44,756 nt of DNA from CAYRAV01 sp964422365 (GTDB lineage Bacteria; Bacillota; Clostridia; Lachnospirales; Lachnospiraceae), in the NCBI GenBank assembly GCA_964422365.1, contig CAYRAV010000022.1, positions 1 to 44,756 on the forward strand, written 5' to 3'. Positions 33,660-41,135 of this stretch are shown in pieces. How positions within the stretch are numbered: the stretch's first letter is position 1; every line of letters begins with the position of its first letter. The position numbers were made by a program, and so were the translations under genes. Under the pieces are notes generated by a model. It was not told the DNA's origin and searched no databases. It was given only the letters and a program-made list of their open reading frames with translations.

Positions 33660-34901
33660 ATGTCATATAAGTTTTTATTAGATTTGGCTCTGATTTTATT
33701 AAGTACAAAGTTATTGGGATTGATTACTAAGAAATTCCAGATGCCTCAGGTAGTAGGTGCATTACTGGCAGGTCTTGTATTGGGACCAGGGGTGTTAAAT
33801 GTTTTGCAAAAAACAGATATTATTAGTAATTTGTCTGAGGTCGGTGTTATTGTGTTAATGTTCTGTGCTGGTTTGGAAACTGATATTAAAGAATTAAAGA
33901 AAAGTGGAAAAGCATCCTTTGTTATTGCGTTGCTTGGTGTGCTGATTCCTCTTGGCGGCGGATACCTTCTGGCATATATTTTTAATCGTCCGGACTTGAT
34001 TGCAACAGATGCATCAGGAAGCATATTTTTGCAAAACATGTTTATTGGAGTTATTTTAACTGCCACATCAGTGAGTATTACAGTTGAAACATTAAAAGAA
34101 ATGGGAAAATTAAGTTCCCGTGCAGGAAATGCTATTTTAGGTGCGGCAATTATTGATGATATTTTGGGTATTGTTGCTTTGACAGTAATTACCAGCTTGG
34201 CAGATCCAAATGTACATCTAGGCAAAGTACTCATACTGATTGTTTTATTCTTTATATTTGCAGTGGCAGTTGGCTTCGTTATTTTTAAACTGTTTGGGAT
34301 GTGGACAGACAGAGCACCAAAAGATTTGCGGAGATTTATAATTATGGCATTTGTATTTTGTTTGTTATTATCCTATATTGCAGAAGAAGTATTTGGCGTA
34401 ACGGATATTACTGGTGCATTTATAGCAGGGCTTGTACTTTCTAGTACATCAAGAGCAAAGTATTTGATGGCACGTTTTGAAACGTTATCCTATATTATGT
34501 TGTCCCCAATTTTCTTTGCAAGTATTGGTCTGGCAGTTACATTAAATGATATGTCAGCAGTAGTAATAATATTTGCCGTCGCTATTTTACTTGTTGCAGT
34601 TATTAGTAAAATTTTAGGTTGTGGTCTGGGTGCAAAATTATGTGGATATACCAATAAAGAGGCAATACAGATTGGTGCAGGAATGGTTTCACGTGGTGAA
34701 GTTGCATTAATCGTAGCTAACAAAGGCGCAGAAGTTGGTTTAATGTCCTCCAATTTATTCGGTCCAATTGTTATTATGGTAGTGGTAACTACAATTCTTG
34801 CCCCGATTTTATTGAAGATTGTGTTTAAAGGCAATGATGACATACCACATGATGGGCATGACTTATCAAAACAATATAATGAGGTAGAGAAATATAGATA
34901 G
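33660..34901 (+). CDS. Kef-type monovalent cation/proton antiporter (CPA2 family)
   Basis: The product has 413 residues with about 12 hydrophobic helices and no C-terminal regulatory RCK/TrkA-N domain. QMPQVVGALLAGLVLGPGVLN, LSEVGVIVLMFCAGLETDIKEL, the central AAIIDDILGIVALT motif with the ion-binding Asp pair, TDITGAFIAGLVLS and GAGMVSRGEVALIVANKG all match Na+/H+ or K+/H+ antiporters of the CPA2 group. It would exchange Na+ or K+ for protons across the membrane. ATG 33660 is eight bases after AGGAAG; a GTG at 33651 is too near. It follows alaS by 18 bases, so they share a transcript. A hairpin ends the transcript at 35071-35120. Confidence 0.88.
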   Translation: MSYKFLLDLALILLSTKLLGLITKKFQMPQVVGALLAGLVLGPGVLNVLQKTDIISNLSEVGVIVLMFCAGLETDIKELKKSGKASFVIALLGVLIPLGGGYLLAYIFNRPDLIATDASGSIFLQNMFIGVILTATSVSITVETLKEMGKLSSRAGNAILGAAIIDDILGIVALTVITSLADPNVHLGKVLILIVLFFIFAVAVGFVIFKLFGMWTDRAPKDLRRFIIMAFVFCLLLSYIAEEVFGVTDITGAFIAGLVLSSTSRAKYLMARFETLSYIMLSPIFFASIGLAVTLNDMSAVVIIFAVAILLVAVISKILGCGLGAKLCGYTNKEAIQIGAGMVSRGEVALIVANKGAEVGLMSSNLFGPIVIMVVVTTILAPILLKIVFKGNDDIPHDGHDLSKQYNEVEKYR

Positions 34902-34924
34902 AGCAGCATACATTAGAATAGTTA

Positions 34925-35062
34925 AAGTCTCCGTTGAAGGCAGCAGGTATCAAAACTGCAACGCTGTAGACGCGGAAGGCTTGATACCTGTGGCAGTTGT
35001 AAGATGGAAATGAAAGCATTTCGGTTTTATTAAAGCCATATATGCAGGCTCACTGTTCATTA
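34925..35062. repeat. Dispersed element R5 (copy b) after the antiporter gene
   Basis: CAGGTATCAA (34944-34953) pairs perfectly with TTGATACCTG (34981-34990). AACTGC inside that loop (34955-34960) can pair with GCAGTT downstream (34993-34998), a possible pseudoknot. GAAATG-aaag-CATTTC hairpin at 35007-35022. The copy at 20545-20690 shares GAAAGCATTTC and AGGCTC..TGTTC. Confidence 0.45.
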
Positions 35063-35070
35063 ATACTAAG

Positions 35071-35120
35071 AACGGGGCTGTCGCTTTAACGAATAAAATT
35101 TCGTGAAGTGGCAGCCCCGC
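35071..35120. terminator. Bidirectional terminator between convergent genes
   Basis: CGGGGCTG (35073-35080) pairs with CAGCCCCG (35112-35119), extended by CTTT..AACGAA/TTCGT..AAG pairing. It is a strong hairpin placed between the plus-strand antiporter gene and minus-strand tmcAL. The flanking U runs are weak. Confidence 0.65.
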
Positions 35121-35147
35121 TGATTTAGAGTAATATTATACTATATG

Positions 35148-36377
35148 CTATAAAATAATAAGATTGCTTTGATATTCCATAGGCATCCGATAGCGGAATT
35201 TGTTATAGATAACCTGCTGATATAAATGAGAGGCCGCCATTTCATTTTCATAGAGGGCAAAGCTGTCGGGTGTTAATATTTTTCTCGAAAGAGAAGGTTT
35301 TTGAATAATAGTAAAATGACTGTTTTGTGTTTGTTGGTGAATTTTTTTTAACAGAACACCAGAAGCCTTTTTCATGCCAAGTAATTTGACATAAGGAGCA
35401 GTTTTTGTTATTTTGTTTTTTTTGATATTAAGTAAAATGTGCAAAAGTGCACGATTGATACGTGTGAGTGTATAAGTCTTTGTTTTTAGTGTTTCTACAA
35501 AGGAAGAAAAATGTTCAAACAAATACAGGTTATTTTTGATTCTGCGGGCAAGTTCTTCAGAAACATCTGTGTAACAAGTTAATTCCTCCACTGACTGGTA
35601 TGCAAGACAATAATAAAGCATCTGACTGAAATCATTTTCGGAAATAGGAAAGCATTTGCCCTCACAATTTTCTAAAAGAGAAAATACTTCTTTTGGTATA
35701 TGTGGTTTGATAGAAGCCAGATTTTGCGTATGATTATAGTGGCAGCGTATAGAACTGGCAGAGCTGATAAGGGATTCGTTTAGTTTGGAGTCATGGTATC
35801 CAGAAGCAGAGCGTTTTAGTACATAAGGCTGAATGTTTGAATGTTGTTGTTTGAGTGCCTTTAGATATTCAATGCCAAGAATATTGTTGGGCATTTCTAA
35901 AAAATCGAGAGAATGGATGTTATCTGTATAATCATATAAAGCTTTTGTCCGGGCAACAGGAAAATTAATTCCTTCTTTTAGGTATTTGGAAAGTAAAATT
36001 TTAAATGGCAGGGGTTCCTCTGCCAAAATGTCTGCTATAAACTGTAAAGACTGCAAAGTATCTGTTTCTGCACCAAAACAAATAGAATCAATGATACCAA
36101 GCTGCTGAAAGATAGAGATAGCACCAGAGGCAAAAAATTCCGCACTTCCTGTTGCATAGTAAACAGGAAGTTCAAATACTAAATCAGCTCCCTGAGAAAG
36201 TGCCATACGAGTTCTTGTATATTTATCTGTAAATGCAGGGATACCCCTCTGCAGAAAATTTCCACTCATGAGTACTACAACATAATCTGCATTGGCAAGT
36301 TCCTTTGCTTTTTTTAAATGAAATAAATGTCCATTATGAAAGGGATTGTATTCTGTAATTAAACCAACTGTTTTCAT
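35148..36377 (-). CDS. tmcAL: tRNA(Met) cytidine acetate ligase TmcAL (YlbM family)
   Basis: The product has 409 residues. TmcAL activates acetate with ATP and acetylates cytidine 34 of the elongator tRNA-Met anticodon. The nucleotidyltransferase start is clear: GLITEYNPFHNGHLFHLKKAK contains the HxGH motif, MSGNFLQRGIPAFTDKYTR follows, and SASGYHDSKLNESLISSASSIR matches the family's middle segment. ATG at 36377 is preceded by GGAGG; the frame extends 24 codons upstream with no ribosome site. It is divergent from pta, the usual neighbour in Clostridia. Its acetate substrate links it with the adjacent acetate-producing pta-ackA pair. Confidence 0.9.
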   Translation of the reverse strand: MKTVGLITEYNPFHNGHLFHLKKAKELANADYVVVLMSGNFLQRGIPAFTDKYTRTRMALSQGADLVFELPVYYATGSAEFFASGAISIFQQLGIIDSICFGAETDTLQSLQFIADILAEEPLPFKILLSKYLKEGINFPVARTKALYDYTDNIHSLDFLEMPNNILGIEYLKALKQQHSNIQPYVLKRSASGYHDSKLNESLISSASSIRCHYNHTQNLASIKPHIPKEVFSLLENCEGKCFPISENDFSQMLYYCLAYQSVEELTCYTDVSEELARRIKNNLYLFEHFSSFVETLKTKTYTLTRINRALLHILLNIKKNKITKTAPYVKLLGMKKASGVLLKKIHQQTQNSHFTIIQKPSLSRKILTPDSFALYENEMAASHLYQQVIYNKFRYRMPMEYQSNLIIL

Positions 36378-36697
36378 GATAACCTCCAAGTAACAATGTA
36401 TTTGTAAAATAATGAAAATGTATATATTTTGTTGTTTTGCGAATGGCATCTTTTGAATAATAGTTACAATGTGTTTATAAAATACCTGTCGTAAAGTGTA
36501 TTATGGTTTGCTGCAATGGACATTCAAACACACTTATAAATTCATACAATTCTGATAAAATATTTCAATAGCAGTTTGTCTGTGTTTCTAGATTTAGAAC
36601 AAAAAATAATCGGCTAAAACACTATAAAATAAGTATTTATATATTTATTATCTTATCATTTGTGAGAAAAAATGTCTATGAGTTTGTATTTGATTTA

Positions 36698-36749
36698 GTA
36701 CACAAGTTTAAAAATTCAACTTGTGTACAATGTGTCTATCGTTTATAAT
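36698..36749 (+). promoter_or_regulatory. pta promoter overlapped by a perfect 11-bp inverted repeat
   Basis: GTACACAAGTT (36698-36708) and AACTTGTGTAC (36718-36728) are perfect inverted repeats nine bases apart. The right arm overlaps a -35 (TTGTGT, 36721-36726), followed by a 17-base spacer and TATAAT (36744-36749). A repressor or redox-type regulator could bind here. Elsewhere in the 36378-36857 gap, only a small GTTGTT/AACAAC hairpin (36771-36790) and AT-rich sequence are seen. Confidence 0.65.
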
Positions 36750-36857
36750 AAAAGTATGGAATGTTTATCCGTTGTTTTCATGAACAACAGATAGACAGAG
36801 AGAAAAGTTTGCAAAATAAACAAAGGTAGCTATACTACCATGAAAGGAGTAATTATT

Positions 36858-37871
36858 GTGGCATTTATCGATGTAATCAAAGAAAGAGCAAGAAAAAATA
36901 AAAAGAAAATCGTGTTACCAGAGTCTATGGACATTAGAACACTTCAGGCAGCGGTAAAAATTATAAAAGAAGATATTGCTGATTTGGTCTTAATTGGAGA
37001 AAAAGAAAAAGTGTTAAAAAAGGCAGAAGGTTATGGTTTTGATTTGAGCAATGCAACAATTGTCAATCCCGAAACAAGTGACCGTCTAAATGATTACATA
37101 GATTTATTTGTGGAATTAAGAAAGAATAAAGGTATGACACCAGAAAAAGCAAAAGATTTACTTATAAATGATTATATTTACTTTGGTGTAACAATGGTAA
37201 AAGCTGGGGATGCAGATGGTATGGTAGCAGGTGCATGCCATGCAACAGCCGACATTTTAAGACCATCTTTACAGATTTTGAAAACAGCACCAGGTACAAA
37301 ATTAGTATCAGCAATGTTCGTTATGGTGGTGCCTAATTGCGAATATGGTGCAAATGGAACATTTATCTTTGCGGATGCAGGTTTGAATCAGGATCCGACA
37401 GCGGAAGAGCTGGCAGTGATTGCAGGAACCACGGCACAGAGTTTTGAGTTGTTAGTTCAGGAAGAACCAATTGTTGCAATGATTTCACATTCTACAAAAG
37501 GAAGTGCAAAACATCCATTGGTTGATAAAGTGGTAGATGCAACAAGAATGGCAAAGGAAATGTATCCGGATGTAAAACTGGATGGAGAATATCAGGTAGA
37601 CGCAGCAATTGTGCCAAGTATAGGTGCATTTAAAGCGCCGGGAAGCAATATTGCAGGTCATGCAAATGTATTAGTATTTCCTAATTTAGATGCTGGAAAT
37701 AATGGATATAAATTAGTACAGCGTCTGGCAAAAGCAGAAGCATATGGACCATTGACACAGGGAATTGCAAAACCTGTCAACGATTTATCACGCGGCTGTT
37801 CAGCAGATGATATTGTAGGTGTTGTTGCTATTACAGCAGTTCAGGCAGGAGCAGCAGATGTAAAAAAATAA
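36858..37871 (+). CDS. pta: Phosphate acetyltransferase Pta
   Basis: The product has 337 residues, the short single-domain Pta. It converts acetyl-CoA and phosphate to acetyl phosphate, the first step of acetate fermentation. The sequence covers the PTA_PTB fold: KKKIVLPESMDIRTLQAA, GDADGMVAGACHATADILRPSLQI, FADAGLNQDPTAEELA, ISHSTKGSAKHPLVDKV, LDGEYQVDAAIVP, GHANVLVFPNLDAGNNGYKLVQRL. ATG 36840 is in frame, but AAAGGAG lies directly after it and nine bases before GTG 36858, which gives the usual start (VAFIDVIKERARKNKK), so I use GTG. The promoter has a marked palindrome. ackA follows after a long regulatory gap. Confidence 0.93.
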   Translation: MAFIDVIKERARKNKKKIVLPESMDIRTLQAAVKIIKEDIADLVLIGEKEKVLKKAEGYGFDLSNATIVNPETSDRLNDYIDLFVELRKNKGMTPEKAKDLLINDYIYFGVTMVKAGDADGMVAGACHATADILRPSLQILKTAPGTKLVSAMFVMVVPNCEYGANGTFIFADAGLNQDPTAEELAVIAGTTAQSFELLVQEEPIVAMISHSTKGSAKHPLVDKVVDATRMAKEMYPDVKLDGEYQVDAAIVPSIGAFKAPGSNIAGHANVLVFPNLDAGNNGYKLVQRLAKAEAYGPLTQGIAKPVNDLSRGCSADDIVGVVAITAVQAGAADVKK

Positions 37872-37901
37872 TATATAATATAATGAATGACAGAATATAG
37901 G

Positions 37902-37938
37902 AAAAATGAAGGATATCGATATTTGATGTCCTCATTTT
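37902..37938 (+). terminator. Possible terminator after pta
   Basis: AAAATGAAGGATATC pairs imperfectly with GATGTCCTCATTTT; the U run is short. This would make pta and ackA separate transcripts, matching the promoters found for ackA. Confidence 0.4.
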
Positions 37939-38146
37939 GCGTGTATGTTTTACTTTTGTTATACCATACAGGATTTGCTGAAACGGGGATGTATTTAGGC
38001 CGGCAAATTTATAAATTGTGCACACAAGTTCTATAATCATACATCTATCTCTATAAAGAGATAAGCAATAAGCATTTTATATCAAATTTTCTTGTGTAAA
38101 TTACATATATACTTTTTTGTATAGCTGTATAGTAACTGTGGTTCTG

Positions 38147-38195
38147 TTGTAAATGTAATTTATTTCTTGTATAATATAAGAAAATTTGCTATAAT
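38147..38195 (+). promoter_or_regulatory. Two overlapping promoters for ackA
   Basis: TTGTAA (38147-38152), 17 bases, TATAAT (38170-38175); and TTGTAT (38167-38172), 17 bases, TATAAT (38190-38195). The second -35 overlaps the first -10. Both would give a leader of over 200 bases. Confidence 0.65.
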
Positions 38196-38223
38196 AATCA
38201 AATGTTGTAAAAAATATGTCATT

Positions 38224-38341
38224 ATTCAGAACGAATATTTATAATTTGCCGGAATATCCATATCAGAGAATACAAATACATGTTAAAAATGTCTGCAGGC
38301 AGTCTTTTTCTATTCTTACCTGCATCTCTTTTGTTCTGAAT
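38224..38341 (+). promoter_or_regulatory. Structured ackA leader closed by a 9-bp stem
   Basis: ATTCAGAAC (38224-38232) pairs perfectly with GTTCTGAAT (38333-38341), enclosing about 100 bases that include TGCAGG...CCTGCA and a T-rich stretch (TCTTTTTC, 38303-38310). It is transcribed from the promoters just upstream. It could be a cis-regulatory RNA or a palindromic mobile element. I know no matching riboswitch class. Confidence 0.4.
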
Positions 38342-38409
38342 TGTTGCAAAATACCAGAGGTATGGTAATAAATATTTATGATAAAGAAAGATAAGGAAGG
38401 TTGGGAAAA

Positions 38410-39606
38410 ATGAATATTTTAGTTATTAATTGTGGAAGTTCATCTTTGAAATACCAATTGATTGATGCAGAGACAGAGCAGGTATTAGCGGTTGGTCTTT
38501 GTGAAAGAATTGGTATTGATGGTCAGTTAACACATAAAGTAAATGGTAAAAAAGTAAAAGATGAAGAAAAGATGGCTATGCCAAATCACGAAGTAGCTGT
38601 AAAAATTGTTTTAGAACAATTAACAGATGCCTCTTATGGTGTGATCAAATCTTTAGAACAAATTGGAGCAGTCGGACATCGTGTCGTTCATGGTGGAGAG
38701 AAATTCTCTAGTTCTGTTATAATTACAGATGAGGTAGAGAAAGCAATAGAAGAATGTAATGATCTGGCACCTCTTCATAATCCTGCAAACTTAATTGGTA
38801 TTAATGCATGCAAGGCAGCTTTACCGGGAGTGCCAATGGTTGCAGTGTTTGATACAGCATTTCATCAAACAATGCCTGAAAAAGCTTATTTATATGGTAT
38901 TCCAAGTGAATATTATACAAAATATAAGATTAGAAGATATGGCTTTCATGGAACAAGTCATAGTTTTGTGTCAAAAAGACTTGCAGAATTAGCAGACCTG
39001 GATATCAACAATTCTAAAATGATTGTTTGCCATATTGGTAATGGTGGAAGTGTAACTGCAGTGTTAAATGGAAAATCAATTGATACAACAATGGGCTTAA
39101 CTCCATTAGAAGGATTGATTATGGGAACAAGATGTGGCAATATCGATCCCGCAATTATGGAATTTATTGCGCACAAAGAAAGTAAATCAATTGATGAAAT
39201 TATGACAATATTGAATAAAAAATCGGGGTTATTTGGAATGTCGGGTGGAATTTCAAGTGATTTTAGAGATATCCTGGCTGCCACAGAAGATGGCAATGCT
39301 CTTGCAAGAGCCACAATGGAGGCATTTATTTATCGTATTACAAAATTTGTTGGTGCTTATGCAGCAGCAATGAATGGTGTTGATGCAATTGCTTTTACAG
39401 CAGGTATTGGTGAAAATGCAATTCCTGTTAGAAAAGGTGTATTAGAACAGTTAACATATTTAGGTGTAGAATTAGATGAAGAAGCAAATAATGTACATGG
39501 AGATGAAAGAGCAATTACAACACCAAATTCGAAAGTAAAGGCATATATTGTTCCAACAAATGAAGAACTGGCAATTGCCAGAGAAACTTTAGGATTGGTA
39601 AAATAG
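38410..39606 (+). CDS. ackA: Acetate kinase AckA
   Basis: The product has 398 residues, the usual length. AckA converts acetyl phosphate and ADP to acetate and ATP. Motifs: MNILVINCGSSSLKYQL (phosphate-binding first strand), GHRVVHGGEKFSSS, PLHNPANLIGI, FDTAFHQTMPEKAYLYG, RRYGFHGTSHSFVSKR, CHIGNGGSVTAVLNGKSIDTTMGLTPLEGLIMGTRCG, and FTAGIGENA near the end. ATG 38410 is nine bases after AAGGAAGG. It follows pta after a 538-base gap carrying its own promoters, a structured leader and a possible pta terminator, so its expression may be separate from pta. Its stop codon coincides with the left end of an R1 element. Confidence 0.96.
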   Translation: MNILVINCGSSSLKYQLIDAETEQVLAVGLCERIGIDGQLTHKVNGKKVKDEEKMAMPNHEVAVKIVLEQLTDASYGVIKSLEQIGAVGHRVVHGGEKFSSSVIITDEVEKAIEECNDLAPLHNPANLIGINACKAALPGVPMVAVFDTAFHQTMPEKAYLYGIPSEYYTKYKIRRYGFHGTSHSFVSKRLAELADLDINNSKMIVCHIGNGGSVTAVLNGKSIDTTMGLTPLEGLIMGTRCGNIDPAIMEFIAHKESKSIDEIMTILNKKSGLFGMSGGISSDFRDILAATEDGNALARATMEAFIYRITKFVGAYAAAMNGVDAIAFTAGIGENAIPVRKGVLEQLTYLGVELDEEANNVHGDERAITTPNSKVKAYIVPTNEELAIARETLGLVK

Positions 39607-39792
39607 GTGACAGTTCAGCCATACCATTCATAATTTACCAGAATGTACATTATTACCAAAAAAATTATGGTTTGTCTGGTAAATTATTCATGTCAGGCGT
39701 CCGCCCTATAGAAACAATTGCAAAATATGTCCTTAGTGAGCAAACTCCCATGTGCATATTTTACAACTGTTTCTGTATGGCTGAATGGTTAC
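39606..39792. repeat. Complete R1 palindromic element directly after ackA
   Basis: The ends are inverted repeats: GGTGACAGTTCAGCCATAC (39606-39624) and GTATGGCTGAATGGTTAC (39775-39792). Inside are two further inverted repeats: ATAATTTACCAGA (39630-39642) with TCTGGTAAATTAT (39675-39687), and 39711-39729 with 39755-39773 (two mismatches). At 187 bases this is the most complete member of the family, a MITE-like element that may also end ackA transcription. It encodes nothing. Confidence 0.7.
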
Positions 39793-39810
39793 AAAATCGT
39801 GAAAAAGTAG

Positions 39811-39839
39811 TTGACTTTTGTCTGAAATTATGTTATAAA
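39811..39839 (+). promoter_or_regulatory. Promoter of the DUF177-rpmF operon
   Basis: TTGACT (39811-39816), 17-base spacer, TATAAA (39834-39839), about 37 bases upstream of ATG 39877. Confidence 0.75.
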
Positions 39840-39876
39840 TAGAAAAGTGTGGTTTTTTAGAGATAGGAGATAGTCT

Positions 39877-40413
39877 ATGCTTATTAACTTATCTGAAATT
39901 ATGTCTGTACAGGACAAAGTAAAACACATAGAAGCACCTTTTGAAAAAGAGGTAATTGAGTTAAATGGAGTAGAATATAAGATTTCAAAAAAAAGCATGG
40001 TCGATTTGGAGATTGCCCATATTGGTGATAGAAAGATTTCGATTCAGGCGAAAGCGGAAATTTCATTATTTATTCCATGTAGCCGCTGTTTAGAGGATGT
40101 AGAGGTCAACTTTGATATTGATTTTAATAAAAAAGTGGATTTTCGGCAGACTGAGGATGACAGAGTTAACGATATAAATGAAATGAGTTATATCACTGAT
40201 TTTAATTTAGACGTTGATTTGTTAATATATGGAGAGATTTTACTTGACTTTCCTATGAAAGTATTATGTAAAGAGGATTGTAAAGGTATTTGCGATTCTT
40301 GTGGGAGAAATCTCAACAAGGGATCCTGCGATTGTAATTCCCAACCAAAGGACCCTAGAATGGCTGTCATTCAGGATATTTTTAAGAATTTTGTGCAGAC
40401 AGATGAATCATAA
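39877..40413 (+). CDS. yceD: DUF177 (YceD-family) protein, 23S rRNA accumulation factor-like
   Basis: The product has 178 residues. It matches the YceD/DUF177 family, which is encoded with rpmF across bacteria and plants and is needed for normal 23S rRNA accumulation; the mechanism is unknown. Cysteine motifs are visible: CSRCLEDVEV in the middle and a C-terminal CKEDCKGICDSCGRNLNKGSCDC (given here in pieces: CKEDCKGIC, DSCGRN, SCDC) likely binding zinc. An acidic stretch (about 90-115) separates them. TAGGAGAT precedes ATG 39877. rpmF follows after 29 bases, a conserved arrangement. Confidence 0.88.
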   Translation: MLINLSEIMSVQDKVKHIEAPFEKEVIELNGVEYKISKKSMVDLEIAHIGDRKISIQAKAEISLFIPCSRCLEDVEVNFDIDFNKKVDFRQTEDDRVNDINEMSYITDFNLDVDLLIYGEILLDFPMKVLCKEDCKGICDSCGRNLNKGSCDCNSQPKDPRMAVIQDIFKNFVQTDES

Positions 40414-40442
40414 GCTGTCTGTGTTTAAGAGGAGGTGTGACC

Positions 40443-40622
40443 ATGTCAATCTGTCCAAAGAATAAACATTCTAAAGCAAGAAGAGATAGCCGTAGAGCTA
40501 ATTGGAAAATGACTGCTCCAAATTTGGTGAAATGCTCTAAATGTGGAGAGTTAATGATGCCACACAGAGTTTGCAAATCTTGTGGATCTTATAACAAAAA
40601 AGAAATTATTGCAGCTGAGTAA
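40443..40622 (+). CDS. rpmF: 50S ribosomal protein L32
   Basis: The product has 59 residues: a basic N terminus with KHSKARRDSRRANWK, the conserved start of mature L32, followed by a zinc ribbon with CSKCGE and CKSCGSY. The N terminus reads MSICPKNKHSK rather than the common MAVPKRKTSK, a small difference seen in some Clostridia. GAGGAGG lies before ATG 40443. It is the second gene of the DUF177-rpmF unit and is followed by a strong terminator. plsX and acpP, often next in Clostridia, are not here. Confidence 0.95.
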   Translation: MSICPKNKHSKARRDSRRANWKMTAPNLVKCSKCGELMMPHRVCKSCGSYNKKEIIAAE

Positions 40623-40641
40623 TTAAAAAAACAGCAGAAAG

Positions 40642-40680
40642 ATCAAGAGTTTGATGAATGATTAAACTCTTGATTTTTTT
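40642..40680 (+). terminator. Intrinsic terminator after rpmF
   Basis: ATCAAGAGTTT (40642-40652) pairs perfectly with AAACTCTTGAT (40664-40674), followed by seven T residues. Confidence 0.92.
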
Positions 40681-40928
40681 ATATTAACCCAATTAAAAAA
40701 TATTTTTGCCCATATTAGATTAAATCAATTATCTGACTTTATAAGTTTTATAACTTTTAATGCTGTGCTATTGAAAATATCAAATCTAAAATGGAATGTT
40801 TCTTGTTGTAATTTATAATGTTTTAGGATGTTTTGTTGAATATCTTGACTTTATTATAAAAATAATAGTTACAAAACCTCCATGCATCCTTAGTTACCAC
40901 CATAAATGAGAGTTATGATATGTATGTC

Positions 40929-41040
40929 GGAATACCTTATCGGACGAAGTCAGCCAGCCCCAATGGGCATGAATTGTGGTATGCCCATTAGGGTATACCA
41001 CAATTCAGTTTTTTGCTAAAGCAAAAAGGGTACTTTCATA
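40929..41040. repeat. R4 copy with a perfect 12-bp hairpin in the rpmF-spoVAD gap
   Basis: ATACCTTATCGGACGAAGTC and ATGGGCATGAATTGTGGTAT mark R4. GAATTGTGGTAT (40971-40982) pairs perfectly with ATACCACAATTC (40995-41006). TTTTTGCT-aa-AGCAAAAA follows, then AGGGTACTTTCATAG (41026-41040), a 15-mer also found after hisG at about 13019. No gene was seen in the rest of 40681-41135, which is AT-rich. Confidence 0.6.
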
Positions 41041-41059
41041 GAAAAAAACAATATAATTT

Positions 41060-41089
41060 GCAATAATTTTCTTATTTTGAGACATACTA
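41060..41089 (+). promoter_or_regulatory. Possible forespore sigma (SigG/SigF) promoter of spoVAD
   Basis: CATACTA (41083-41089) matches the SigG -10 consensus CATWHTA, about 46 bases before ATG 41136. A poor -35 candidate (GCAAT, 41060-41064) is 18 bases upstream. SpoVA genes are normally SigG-dependent, which supports the call. Confidence 0.4.
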
Positions 41090-41135
41090 GTAATGAATTT
41101 TTAGACACACTTTAGTAAGGAAATGAGGAATTTAT

